Shown: piece after piece, positions 35,810 through 44,308 of the stretch
Numbering within the stretch: the stretch's first letter is position 1
Layout: each line of letters starts with the position of its first letter
Source of the DNA: Flavobacterium faecale
GTDB lineage: Bacteria; Bacteroidota; Bacteroidia; Flavobacteriales; Flavobacteriaceae
Reading direction: 5' to 3'
Assembly: GCF_003076455.1 (NCBI RefSeq)
Contig: NZ_CP020918.1
Span: 3,694,001-3,758,000 of the forward strand
DNA: 64,000 nt
Made by a program: the position numbers and the translations under genes
The notes under the pieces: generated by a model
The model's database searches: none
What the model saw: only the letters and a program-made list of their open reading frames with translations
What the model was told of the DNA's origin: nothing

Positions 35810-37321
35810 TTATTTGTTCGAACTGCTTTTGAATAGGTGATTCAATTGATATACAACCAAATGTGTTCCTAGAATCGCATATAGTTTTTTATTATGAATA
35901 TTAAAGCTTTTCATTTTTTCTTTGCCAATGTTGTAGATTGGAAAACTAAAAAGATAGCTGTTGTTGGCTAGGTCATACACGTCAATAATGGTGGCGGTTT
36001 CCCAAAGTTCTATTGCTTCATATTTACCAGGTAATGCAGAAGCTACAAATAGCAAATTATCATAAACAGTCATTGTTTTGTTAACAATAAAAGGAGGGGC
36101 TGTCATTTTACGTTCTTTTGACTTAGTCAAGTACTTTACTTGAATCTTAGCCCTACTGAATGTATCTATTGTTTTACCACGTCGTACTTCATTTAATGAT
36201 TCGTTCACTACCATAAATTGGTTGCGGTACTTGTACAAGTACACGACTTTTTTTGTCACAGGATCGTATTTAAGCATTCCATCAGTGCCAAATACTCCAT
36301 CGATTTGCTTTTGTAAGAGACCAGGTTTGAGATGCATTTTGTTCCTTTTTTCGAGTTCAAACAGTCCTAAAATATTCTCTCCGTTCTCAGGAGCAAAAGC
36401 ACGAAATACAATTGATTTGGTATTTATCGGCTCTGCTTGTGTAAATCGAATCCCAAGAGGCGCTTGTAGTTTGGCTTGCCAATTTGCTGTGTTTCCAATA
36501 TACAGGCAAGGAACTACTCCATCAAATAAATAGAAAGAAGAATCTAGCACTCTTGTCTCAACACTACGAAAAGTAAAATCAACTTTATCTAAATCAATTG
36601 TATGTCTTTTTTCAAATTTTAAAAGTGTATCAAATTCTGTAATTTGGAACGGTGTGGTGTAGTTTCCAAGGTAGATCCGCTTTTTACTAATACCTGCAAA
36701 ATAATACGAATTAAATTTTAAATCAAGTTGTTGAATTTCCGTTGCTGGATAAGGAGGAAACCTTCTAATAAAAGTATTTCGATGATGGATAATCGTCTCC
36801 GAAAACAGAAAAAGAACCGACACGATTATAGTACTACAACCAAATAAAAAAGAACTCAAAATTAAATGTCGATACCGTTTCTTTACACTAGCTACTTTTG
36901 TTTTAGATGTTGCAAGAATGATACCTATCAGTGCTAAAAAAATGAAACCAATATTAAAAACAAGATGTTCCGTCCATCCCAAATCTTCCAGAATTCCACC
37001 ACAAGAACAAGGAACAAAAGGACTGAAATTCAAAATAATGATTATGTATGTCGTAAACATAGTCATCAAACTAAAAGCTGCATAAAGCCCAAAAAGACGC
37101 CATTTTGGAAAAGATAAAAGTATCGATATTATCAACTCTACAATCACAACTCCCCAGGAAGCCCAACCAGCAAAAGCACTTAATAACGGAGATTGTCCCA
37201 ATTGAACTTGAAAATTTTCAAAATCCAATAATTTACTCACTGCAGCATACACAAATAGCAGTATGTACAACAGACAAATTATCTCAATGATTCCATTCTT
37301 TATTGTTGCGCGTAATTTCAT
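35810..37321 (-). CDS. MauE/DoxX-like membrane protein with long periplasmic domain
   Basis: A 503-residue membrane protein. The N-terminal 155 residues form a MauE-type four-helix redox domain with the cysteine pair PCSCGG after helix 3. A further membrane helix (about 163-180) leads into a C-terminal domain of about 320 residues with repeated strand-rich segments, probably a beta-propeller. MauE-like proteins are involved in disulfide handling of exported proteins. It lies in one transcription unit with the cysteine-containing DUF6520 peptide, convergent with the SusCD-peptidase operon, suggesting a linked exported-peptide system. That link is inference. Confidence 0.65.
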   Translation of the reverse strand: MKLRATIKNGIIEIICLLYILLFVYAAVSKLLDFENFQVQLGQSPLLSAFAGWASWGVVIVELIISILLSFPKWRLFGLYAAFSLMTMFTTYIIIILNFSPFVPCSCGGILEDLGWTEHLVFNIGFIFLALIGIILATSKTKVASVKKRYRHLILSSFLFGCSTIIVSVLFLFSETIIHHRNTFIRRFPPYPATEIQQLDLKFNSYYFAGISKKRIYLGNYTTPFQITEFDTLLKFEKRHTIDLDKVDFTFRSVETRVLDSSFYLFDGVVPCLYIGNTANWQAKLQAPLGIRFTQAEPINTKSIVFRAFAPENGENILGLFELEKRNKMHLKPGLLQKQIDGVFGTDGMLKYDPVTKKVVYLYKYRNQFMVVNESLNEVRRGKTIDTFSRAKIQVKYLTKSKERKMTAPPFIVNKTMTVYDNLLFVASALPGKYEAIELWETATIIDVYDLANNSYLFSFPIYNIGKEKMKSFNIHNKKLYAILGTHLVVYQLNHLFKSSSNK

Positions 37322-37637
37322 TGCTTTTCCTTTTTGGGTTAAACCGAATGAAGTTTAAATGTTCTCAACTTTGAAGTTTCTCTGGATCTAGATTTTAAAG
37401 TTTCAAAGTGTTGACGCTTATTTAAAACAATCATTCTTAAATACTTACCAAAATTACATTCCTTTTTTTCGAAACATGCTTTGAAAATCAAGCCAAAATA
37501 TTTAAAAATCAAGCCAATTTTCGAATAAAGGATAGGAATAACTATTACTAGAACCGAACATGATTAAACCAAAAGAATGCCAAATAAACAGGATCAGTTT
37601 ACTTGGTATTCTTTTGGTTTCTATTTAATGACCCCTT
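37322..37637. other. Intergenic region, no gene seen
   Basis: About 315 AT-rich bases between the MauE-like gene (leftward) and the next leftward gene. It includes the promoter side of the MauE-like gene. Two near-copies of AAAATCAAGCCAA (around 37485 and 37507) are the only repeat noted. Confidence 0.4.
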
Positions 37638-37931
37638 CTACTTCGTGGTTCCACTCAACGCATTTAGTTTTTCACTTAGTTCTATCAATCCGGCTTTTGA
37701 GAGACACTCCCCTCCTAGCGACCGCAACTCTTCCAAATTTTCTTCTGGAACACTGGTCAATAAGTTTGATGCTTTATCATCTACTTTAATCAATAATCCA
37801 CGTTCGATAACATGGTTTAATAACAATACATTTTTACGGGAGATTTTCAAATCAATCTTCACCAGCTCATTCATGCCAGGGATACTAAGGATAGTATCAA
37901 AAACCTGGGCTACATCATTTGTTGTTAGCAT
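37638..37931 (-). CDS. Conserved-looking hypothetical protein next to mobilisation genes
   Basis: A 97-residue helical protein beginning MLTTNDVAQVFDTILSIPG and containing IDLKISRKNVLLLNHVIERG. Composition and a clear ATG support a real gene. It faces away from the primase gene. Small proteins with this start occur on flavobacterial mobile elements as far as I know, but I cannot give a function. Confidence 0.55.
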   Translation of the reverse strand: MLTTNDVAQVFDTILSIPGMNELVKIDLKISRKNVLLLNHVIERGLLIKVDDKASNLLTSVPEENLEELRSLGGECLSKAGLIELSEKLNALSGTTK

Positions 37932-38077
37932 AATCTTCTCGTTTTAAATTAATATTTCAGTACTCCAAAAATAAGAAGCTTACTTCAATTTATCCCAGTC
38001 AAAATATGATGAGGATTGGTCAAGGGATTTAGCTTTTTTACTTTAGTAAGCGGAATCTGAATTATGAACCTGATAAA

Positions 38078-38989
38078 ATGTATGTTATGAATTTCAGCAA
38101 CAATAACTTTTCAATAGAGCAAGCCAAAGCAATAGATCTAGTTGATTACTTAAAGTCCTTGGGTTTTGAACCTGAAAAAATTAGGCACAACGACTACTGG
38201 TACCTTTCGCCATTTAGGGATGAAAAAGAAGCTTCTTTTAAAATCAATCGTAGATTAAATCGCTGGTATGACCATGGCTTTGGAAAAGGTGGAAACTTGA
38301 TTGATTTTGGTATCGAATATTACAAGTGTAGCATTCCTGAATTACTACGCAACTTAAGTGGTAATCTTTCTCTTCAACAGCCACTACTTTCCTCTTTAGA
38401 AAATAGTGTTCAGCAAGAACCTAAAATTAAGATTGTGGAAGTAAATACACTGACTTCGTATTCGCTATTACGCTATCTCGAACAGCGTACTATCCCAGTT
38501 GCAATTGCTCAACAGTTTTGCAAGGAAGTTCACTATAGTTTAAATGATAATACCTACTACGGAATTGGATTCAAAAATGATTTGGGAGGCTATGAAATTC
38601 GCAATCCCTATTTCAAAACAACAGCTTCACCAAAAGGAATAACCACCTTCGAAAATGGCAGTAATGAGGTAGTCGTTTTTGAAGGCTTTTTTGACTACTT
38701 ATCCTTTAAAGCGATGACCAAAAACCTTCCTGAAAATAGTCAGGATTTTGTCATTCTAAACTCTGTTTCTTTTTTCGAAAGAGCACGACCATTTATGGAA
38801 AATCATGAAACCATTCGGCTATATTTTGACCAGGATGAAACAGGTCAAAGTTATACCAAACGTGCACTTTCTCTGAGTACTAAATACAAGGATGAAAGTA
38901 CGCTTTATCGAAACTACAAAGACCTCAACGATTGGTCAGTGAATTTCGGAAAATCGAAAAAGAATAATTTGAGGCATAAAAACAGTTAG
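38078..38989 (+). CDS. Primase-like protein (zinc-finger-like N-terminus plus Toprim)
   Basis: A 303-residue protein typical of Bacteroidota mobilisable elements. The N-terminal part resembles the DnaG zinc-binding domain in its ordering (WYLSPFRDEKEASFKINRRLNRWYDHGFGKGGNLIDF) but lacks its cysteines. A Toprim-type domain follows (about residues 195-290) with VVVFEGFFDYLSF (catalytic glutamate) and IRLYFDQDETGQSY (DxD-like). It probably primes the transferred strand after conjugation. The start may also be the second ATG (residue 4). It lies upstream of the oriT-like hairpin and mob genes. Confidence 0.8.
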   Translation: MYVMNFSNNNFSIEQAKAIDLVDYLKSLGFEPEKIRHNDYWYLSPFRDEKEASFKINRRLNRWYDHGFGKGGNLIDFGIEYYKCSIPELLRNLSGNLSLQQPLLSSLENSVQQEPKIKIVEVNTLTSYSLLRYLEQRTIPVAIAQQFCKEVHYSLNDNTYYGIGFKNDLGGYEIRNPYFKTTASPKGITTFENGSNEVVVFEGFFDYLSFKAMTKNLPENSQDFVILNSVSFFERARPFMENHETIRLYFDQDETGQSYTKRALSLSTKYKDESTLYRNYKDLNDWSVNFGKSKKNNLRHKNS

Positions 38990-39104
38990 CTACTATCCCA
39001 CTTCTCATAGGGAATTAGTACTACCGCATGCAATCCCCTAAAAACAACTTTAATGATCGAAGGCCATTACAAGTAGTTAAAAGATTGCCACGTTCCTGCA
39101 ATCG

Positions 39105-39139
39105 GCCAGATGTCCGGTTGTTAAACAACCGAGTCTGGC
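39105..39139 (+). other. Candidate oriT hairpin upstream of the mob genes
   Basis: An extended inverted repeat just before mobC: GCCAGA at 39105-39110 pairs with TCTGGC at 39134-39139 and encloses CGGTTGTT-A-AACAACCG. The next bases, CACTCGGGACTCGTGGGCAG, are GC-richer than the surroundings and could hold the nick site. Position and structure fit an origin of transfer. A 69-codon frame over this region is probably not a gene. Confidence 0.5.
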
Positions 39140-39266
39140 TGCTTATCACTCGGGACTCGTGGGCAGTGAAACTGAAAAGCAAAAAAAGGCCTAAACACAA
39201 TAAAATGAAGTATTGCAGCTCCGCAAGGACAAGTTAAAAATATTGAATTAATGAGTAAAATGAAAG

Positions 39267-39659
39267 ATGATGGAAAAAGGAAATTCAAACCGAACACGCA
39301 TAATTGGGCTGCGTCTAACAACCGCCGAATATGCAAAAATAGAGCGCAAATGGAAAGCCAGTACCTGCCGAAAGCTGAGCGATTATATACGTAGAAGTCT
39401 TTTTGATAAGCCTATTGTAACTACCTACCGAGACGCTTCGTTGGATGAATTTATGTTGCAAATGCTTCAGCTGCGAAAAGAGCTAAATGCAATAGGTAAT
39501 AACTTTAATCAGGCTGTAAAAAAGCTTCATATTCTACAGCAGATTCCTGAATTTAAAAGTTGGTTGATTCGCTATGAACTAGAAAGTAAAATTCTTTTTA
39601 ATAAGATTAATGAAGTTAAAAAATCCATTCAAAAATTTGCAGAATTATGGTTACGGTAA
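39267..39659 (+). CDS. mobC: MobC-like relaxosome accessory protein
   Basis: A 130-residue DNA-binding accessory factor. It has the ribbon-helix-helix-like start (NRTRIIGLRLTTAEYAKIE), the conserved LSDYIRRSLFDKP and a helical C-terminal part with ELNAIGNNFNQAVKKLH, a typical MobC motif. It helps the relaxase bind and nick oriT. Its last 13 bases overlap the relaxase gene, so they are translated together. Confidence 0.8.
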   Translation: MMEKGNSNRTRIIGLRLTTAEYAKIERKWKASTCRKLSDYIRRSLFDKPIVTTYRDASLDEFMLQMLQLRKELNAIGNNFNQAVKKLHILQQIPEFKSWLIRYELESKILFNKINEVKKSIQKFAELWLR

Positions 39660-40939
39660 TCAAAACAGGTCACTCTATTCATCGTATTTTAAACTACAAC
39701 GAAAACAAAATCAAGGAAGGAGTGGCAGTATTTATGGGAGCAGGAAATTACCCTATTGACGATGCTAATTTGGCAATAAATATAAAGCTGAATCGGATGT
39801 TAAAACAAACTGCCTTAAACGAAAATGTGACACGGAATAGCGTGCATATTTCTCTGAATTTTGACCCTTCAGAAACATCTTTATCTAAAGAAAAACTAAT
39901 GGCTATTGCGCATACTTATATGGAGAAAATTGGCTTTGGCCAACAACCTTATTTGGTCTATCAACATCATGATGCGGGGCATCCTCACATTCACATCGTC
40001 TCCATAAAAGTGAGGGAAGATGGAAGCAGAATTGATACCCAAAACATTGGTCAAAACCAGTCAGAAATAGCCAGAAAAGAAATAGAAATTTCCTTTGGCT
40101 TAGTTCCCGCTGAACGCCATAAAAGAAAACAAGATTATGAACTAACGCCAGTTGCAACTAGCAAAGTGTTATACGGTCGTACTCCCACTAAAAGAGCTAT
40201 TACTATGGTGCTCGATGTGGTGCTAAACCAATATAAATACACCAGCCTTCCAGAACTTAATGCAGTCTTGCAACAATACAATATACTGGCTGATCGCGGT
40301 AGCGAAAATTCGAGGGTGTTTGCCAACAAGGGTTTATTATATCGCATTCTGGATCAAAATGGAAATAAGGTTGGAGTACCCATTAAAGCGAGTGACTTAT
40401 ACAGTAAGCCAACGCTTAAATTTCTAGAAGAGAAATTCATTCAGAACGAACAGCGTCGAAAGCCTCATAAGCTAAGGGTCAAAAACACGATTGATCTTCT
40501 ATTACTGAGTAAGAAAACGGTCAGACTTCCAGAACTAATAAAAAGATTAGAGAAAGAGGGCATCAAGGCTGTACTTCGTCAGAATACCGATGGTTTACTT
40601 TATGGTATCACCTATGTTGACCATAGAACTAAATGTGTTTTTAATGGTAGCGCATTGGGAAAACAATACAGTGCTAAAGCAATTCAAGAGCGTTGCGGAG
40701 CAGAATCTGCTAGTCAAAATAAAACAACTTTTAGAATTAAAAATTCTAGGGAGGGTCAGCGTCAATGGGATTCTCAAGATTCTATTTTAAAAGAGACTTC
40801 GACCGTACTCCCTATTAGCGATTTAGGAAAAGTTTTAGATCAATTACTACAGCCAGAACAAGCATTCGATTATTTACCGAAGCAGTTAAAAGGAAAGCGC
40901 AAAAAGAAGAAAAGAAAAGGACAATCTGATAATCAGTAA
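39647..40939 (+). CDS. mobB: Relaxase / mobilisation nuclease (MobP-type, HUH)
   Basis: A 430-residue relaxase that nicks oriT and carries the strand to the recipient. The HUH metal site is seen in YQHHDAGHPHIHIVSIKV (about residues 103-120). The N-terminal MVTVIKTGHSIHRILNYNE and NEN...VHISLNFDPSE segments are typical of the Bacteroidota relaxase family; the catalytic tyrosine is probably in the N-terminal region. The C-terminal half is basic and ends in a KRKKKKRK cluster. Overlap with mobC and the oriT-like hairpin upstream complete a mobilisation module. Confidence 0.85.
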   Translation: MVTVIKTGHSIHRILNYNENKIKEGVAVFMGAGNYPIDDANLAINIKLNRMLKQTALNENVTRNSVHISLNFDPSETSLSKEKLMAIAHTYMEKIGFGQQPYLVYQHHDAGHPHIHIVSIKVREDGSRIDTQNIGQNQSEIARKEIEISFGLVPAERHKRKQDYELTPVATSKVLYGRTPTKRAITMVLDVVLNQYKYTSLPELNAVLQQYNILADRGSENSRVFANKGLLYRILDQNGNKVGVPIKASDLYSKPTLKFLEEKFIQNEQRRKPHKLRVKNTIDLLLLSKKTVRLPELIKRLEKEGIKAVLRQNTDGLLYGITYVDHRTKCVFNGSALGKQYSAKAIQERCGAESASQNKTTFRIKNSREGQRQWDSQDSILKETSTVLPISDLGKVLDQLLQPEQAFDYLPKQLKGKRKKKKRKGQSDNQ

Positions 40940-40950
40940 ACTATTAAATT

Positions 40951-42939
40951 ATGGCTATGCAAACTGGAGAAAACGACCAAGCCTTGAGGAAAATATTAGA
41001 TATGACTCGGCTTATCAGCATCCTACTTTTAGGATTGCATTTTTACTATTACTGTTACTCCTCTTTCAAATTCTGGGGATTCAGTAGTGCATTTAGCGAC
41101 CAGATCTTAGGCAATATATATAAGGCTGGTTTGTTTAGTAATTTTCATAAATCAAAGTTATTTGCCGTAGGATTTCTTTTCATTTCTTTATTGGGTGCAA
41201 AAGGTAGAAAACAAGAGAAACTAAATTATAAAACAGCTTTTGCTTATAGTAGTACTGGACTACTAATCTACTTTTTAAGTTCGCTTTGCTTGCTACTGAA
41301 AATTAAGATAACGGAAGTAACGATTTTATATATTTCAATTTCTTCAGTTGGTTTTTTACTAATTCTTTCTGGTGGCACCATACTTTCTCGAATTATCAAA
41401 AACAGACTCAACAGCAAAGATATTTTCAATAAAGAAAATGAGACTTTCCCACAGGAAGAACGGCTACTTGAAAATGAGTTTTCGATCAATCTTCCAGCGC
41501 GCTATCATTTGAAAGATAAAGTACGAAACAGCTGGATTAATATTATCAATCCTTTCCGGGCTTTGATGGTTTTAGGATCTCCAGGATCTGGAAAATCGTA
41601 TTTTGTAATTCGGCATGTGATCACCCAACATATCCGTAAAGGATTTACCATGTTCGTCTATGATTTTAAATTTGATGATCTTTCCAAAATAGCTTATAAT
41701 ACTTGGCTGAATCACAAACACGAATATCCTATAGCTCCTAAATTTTACATCATCAATTTTGATGATTTAACCCGAACCCATCGATGCAATCCTTTAGACC
41801 CTTCTGCTATGACGGATATTACAGATGCAGCCGAATCAGCCCGTACCATACTTATGGGACTCAACCGAGAATGGATCAAACGTCAGGGTGATTTCTTTGT
41901 GGAATCTCCTATCAATTTTCTAACCGCTATTATCTGGTATCTAAAAAAATATAAGGAGGGACAATTTTGTACGCTTCCACATGTAATTGAACTTATGCAA
42001 GCGGACTATGACAGTCTCTTTACCCTATTGCGAACGGAGAAGGAAGTCGAAGTGTTAATAAATCCTTTTGTCAATGCCTACCTCAACGATGTTATGGAAC
42101 AATTAGAAGGTCAGATTGCTTCCGCCAAAGTAGCAATGGCACGTCTCTCCTCTCCCCAACTGTATTATGTTTTATCTGGAAACGATTTTACGTTAGATAT
42201 CAATAATCCAGAAGAACCAAAGATTGTCTGCATGGGAAATAATCCACAGAAAATACAAATATACGGCGCTGTTTTATCACTCTATGTAAGTAGGCTGATC
42301 AAGCAAGTAAATCAAAAAGGCAAACAGAAAAGCAGTTTAATTTTTGATGAATTCCCAACGATCTATCTCAACAATATGGATAGCCTTATCGCTACTGCAC
42401 GATCTAATAAAGTAGCTACTTGTTTGGGGATTCAGGACTTCAGTCAGCTCCGTAAAGAGTATGGCCGCGAACAGGCTGATGTGATTATGAATATCACTGG
42501 AAATATTGTTAGCGGTCAGGTTACTGGTGATACTGCCAAGCAACTTTCGGAACGATTTGGGAAAATTATGCAGGACAGAGAAAGCCTCTCCGTCAATAGC
42601 GGAGATACTTCTATAAGCCGGTCTAAGCAATTAGAGTCTGCTGTGCCACCCTCCAATATTTCTTCTCTAAGTTCTGGTGAGTTTGTAGGAATGGTAGCTG
42701 ATGATCCTGATTGCAAAATTGAATTGAAGACTTTTCATTGCGAAATTATAAATGACCATCAAGCACTTAAAAAAGAACAGGATAACTATAAAGAAATTCC
42801 AATTATTCGAAAGTTAGACAATGCCATGGTGCAGCGTAATTATCTTCAAATTAAGCAGGATGTGCAGGACATTATTCATTCTGAGATGGAACGTTTGCTG
42901 AATGATCCTGGACTGGCTTACTTGGTGTTGAAGAAGTAG
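40951..42939 (+). CDS. VirD4/TraG-type conjugative coupling ATPase
   Basis: A 662-residue coupling protein that feeds the relaxase-DNA complex to the transfer channel. Several N-terminal membrane helices lie within residues 18-155. A P-loop ATPase follows with Walker A LGSPGSGKSYFV (about 208-219) and Walker B SSLIFDEFPTIYL (about 461-473), then ATARSNKVATCLGIQDFSQL, a signature of the family. It begins 11 bp after the relaxase gene. It completes mob functions even though the transfer ATPase gene at the left edge is broken, so the two parts may come from different elements. Confidence 0.85.
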   Translation: MAMQTGENDQALRKILDMTRLISILLLGLHFYYYCYSSFKFWGFSSAFSDQILGNIYKAGLFSNFHKSKLFAVGFLFISLLGAKGRKQEKLNYKTAFAYSSTGLLIYFLSSLCLLLKIKITEVTILYISISSVGFLLILSGGTILSRIIKNRLNSKDIFNKENETFPQEERLLENEFSINLPARYHLKDKVRNSWINIINPFRALMVLGSPGSGKSYFVIRHVITQHIRKGFTMFVYDFKFDDLSKIAYNTWLNHKHEYPIAPKFYIINFDDLTRTHRCNPLDPSAMTDITDAAESARTILMGLNREWIKRQGDFFVESPINFLTAIIWYLKKYKEGQFCTLPHVIELMQADYDSLFTLLRTEKEVEVLINPFVNAYLNDVMEQLEGQIASAKVAMARLSSPQLYYVLSGNDFTLDINNPEEPKIVCMGNNPQKIQIYGAVLSLYVSRLIKQVNQKGKQKSSLIFDEFPTIYLNNMDSLIATARSNKVATCLGIQDFSQLRKEYGREQADVIMNITGNIVSGQVTGDTAKQLSERFGKIMQDRESLSVNSGDTSISRSKQLESAVPPSNISSLSSGEFVGMVADDPDCKIELKTFHCEIINDHQALKKEQDNYKEIPIIRKLDNAMVQRNYLQIKQDVQDIIHSEMERLLNDPGLAYLVLKK

Positions 42940-42948
42940 TCGATTGTA

Positions 42949-43512
42949 TTGACTATTACGTCAAAGAAAGATTTTAGCTCAAATAAAGATCATCAATTTG
43001 CAAAAGACATCTATCTATTTAGTTTTTATTGTAGAAGAATGAATTTTATATACTTGCTAAAATTAAACGACTCAAATTTGTATGGTGCTAGACTATCCTA
43101 TCTAAGAACTAAAACTGGGGTACACTTAAATTTTAAGCTGCGGGATCATTCGCTTAAGATACTAAAAGTTTACAATCAAAAATCGATGAACTCTTATCTG
43201 TTTCCTCTTTTACTGACGGAAGAGATAACCTCTAAACAGATTAAATACCGTAGTCATAAATTACTTGAGCAAATAAATCCAGCTCTGAAACAAATGATGG
43301 AAGTTTTAAAAATTAGCAAGCATATCACTTTTTACACTGCGTGACATACGTTTGCCACACTTTTAAAATTTGAAAACATTGCTATTGACGCTATTAGTGA
43401 AATGCTAGGTCATACGGACATTAGAACTACTCAGGCCTACCTTAATAAACGACCCAACAAAAAACTAGATAAAATCATTGATGATGTATTTGAGAATTCA
43501 AAATATTTCTAA
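42949..43512 (+). pseudogene. Tyrosine recombinase, broken at the conserved Arg-His motif
   Basis: One continuous frame of 188 codons, interrupted by TGA at 43342-43344, encodes the core of a tyrosine integrase. After the stop it reads HTFATLLKFENIAIDAISEM, then LGHTDIRTTQAYL with the nucleophile tyrosine region. The stop stands exactly where the family has the catalytic arginine of (A)RHTFAT; CGA to TGA is one transition. The N-terminal arm and part of the core-binding domain are missing, and the only start is TTG, so this is a dead fragment. It lies right after the coupling gene, an unusual place, and may mark an old element end. Confidence 0.75.
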
Positions 43513-43571
43513 AACAGTTATATTTATAGTGTAGTAAACTGTTTTATAACAAGTTTGTTTACATCAACAAA

Positions 43572-43602
43572 ATGCGGTGGTAATTGTTGCTAATCACCGC
43601 AT
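43572..43602. repeat. TGCGGT/ACCGCA hairpin before hipBST
   Basis: ATGCGGTG and CACCGCAT pair across a 15-base loop. It stands between the dead integrase and the hip operon. It resembles the hairpins on either side of the fic gene. Confidence 0.6.
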
Positions 43603-43690
43603 ATATATATGATTATTATTACCGCCATATCAGTAATTTCACATCTTTCTTATTTTTCATAAGTAGAAACTATCATTTACTACTTAAATT

Positions 43691-43777
43691 TACTGCAATA
43701 ACAGTAATATCGACTTATTTTTTATTAAAACATTTAATACAATAAATAAATACCATATTTTTACTGCCTAAACAGTA
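43691..43777 (+). promoter_or_regulatory. Two TACTG-N6-CAGTA operators of the hip operon
   Basis: TACTGCAATAACAGTA at 43691-43706 and TACTGCCTAAACAGTA at 43762-43777 are matching inverted repeats 71 bp apart. The second ends 4 bp before the hipB start codon. They are the natural binding sites for the HipB repressor, which would loop or cover the promoter. Confidence 0.7.
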
Positions 43778-43781
43778 TAAA

Positions 43782-43991
43782 ATGAATGATTTCAATTTAG
43801 GAACTTTGATAAAAGACCATCGAAAAGAAGCTGGACTTACCCAACTGGAGTTGGCAAACCTTGCAGGAGTAGGAAAAACTACTGTTTTTGATATTGAAAA
43901 GAACAAAGAAACGATACGCTTTAATAATCTGCTTGCAGTACTTAAGGTATTGAATATAAAAGTAGAATTCATCAGCCCTCTAAATAAATAA
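43782..43991 (+). CDS. hipB: HipB-like XRE antitoxin/repressor
   Basis: A 69-residue HTH protein (LGTLIKDHRKEAGLTQLELA, AGVGKTTVFDIEKNKETIRF) that would bind the TACTG-N6-CAGTA operators upstream and, with the kinase, repress the operon. It lacks a long C-terminal tail. It is followed after 2 bp by the HipS-like gene, in the three-gene arrangement of HipBST systems. Confidence 0.8.
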   Translation: MNDFNLGTLIKDHRKEAGLTQLELANLAGVGKTTVFDIEKNKETIRFNNLLAVLKVLNIKVEFISPLNK

Positions 43992-43993
43992 AC

Positions 43994-44308
43994 ATGAGAC
44001 AAGCAATAGTATTAGTTCACGGCAATAGAGCTGGAATCCTATCCGAGATTACGAATAAAGAATATCATTTTGAATATGATCTTGATTATAATGGTGAGGC
44101 AGTTTCTTTAACTATGCCTACAACACATAAAAAATACAGTTACAACTCTTTTCCTCCATTTTTTGAAGGATTACTACCCGAAGGTGTGATGCTAGAAGGA
44201 TTGTTACGCATTGGCAAAATTGACAAAAAAGATTACTTCTCTCAACTCATTGCTACAGGAAATGATTTAGTAGGATCTGTAACGGTTAAAGCATTGGAAA
44301 ATGAATAG
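43994..44308 (+). CDS. hipS: HipS-like small subunit (HipA N-terminal subdomain)
   Basis: A 104-residue protein corresponding to the N-subdomain-1 that is fused to the kinase in classical HipA. The hallmark PPFFEGLLPEGVMLEGLLR and ATGNDLVGSVTV are present. In the HipBST systems described from E. coli O127 this separate small protein acts as the antitoxin against the kinase HipT. It overlaps the kinase gene by 8 bp, ensuring balanced synthesis. Confidence 0.8.
   Translation: MRQAIVLVHGNRAGILSEITNKEYHFEYDLDYNGEAVSLTMPTTHKKYSYNSFPPFFEGLLPEGVMLEGLLRIGKIDKKDYFSQLIATGNDLVGSVTVKALENE

Noticed and set aside
37577..37947. Two plus-strand ORFs opposite the 97-aa gene
   Set aside because: Low-complexity frames antisense to a better-supported gene, with no domain.
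39028..39237. A 69-aa ORF between the primase and mobC genes
   Set aside because: It spans the oriT-like hairpin, has biased composition (R, K, S) and no domain; judged non-coding.
42949..43512. The tyrosine recombinase as the missing integron integrase
   Set aside because: It is a truncated element-type integrase 17 kb away; I see no IntI-specific extra domain, and it is broken at the catalytic arginine.
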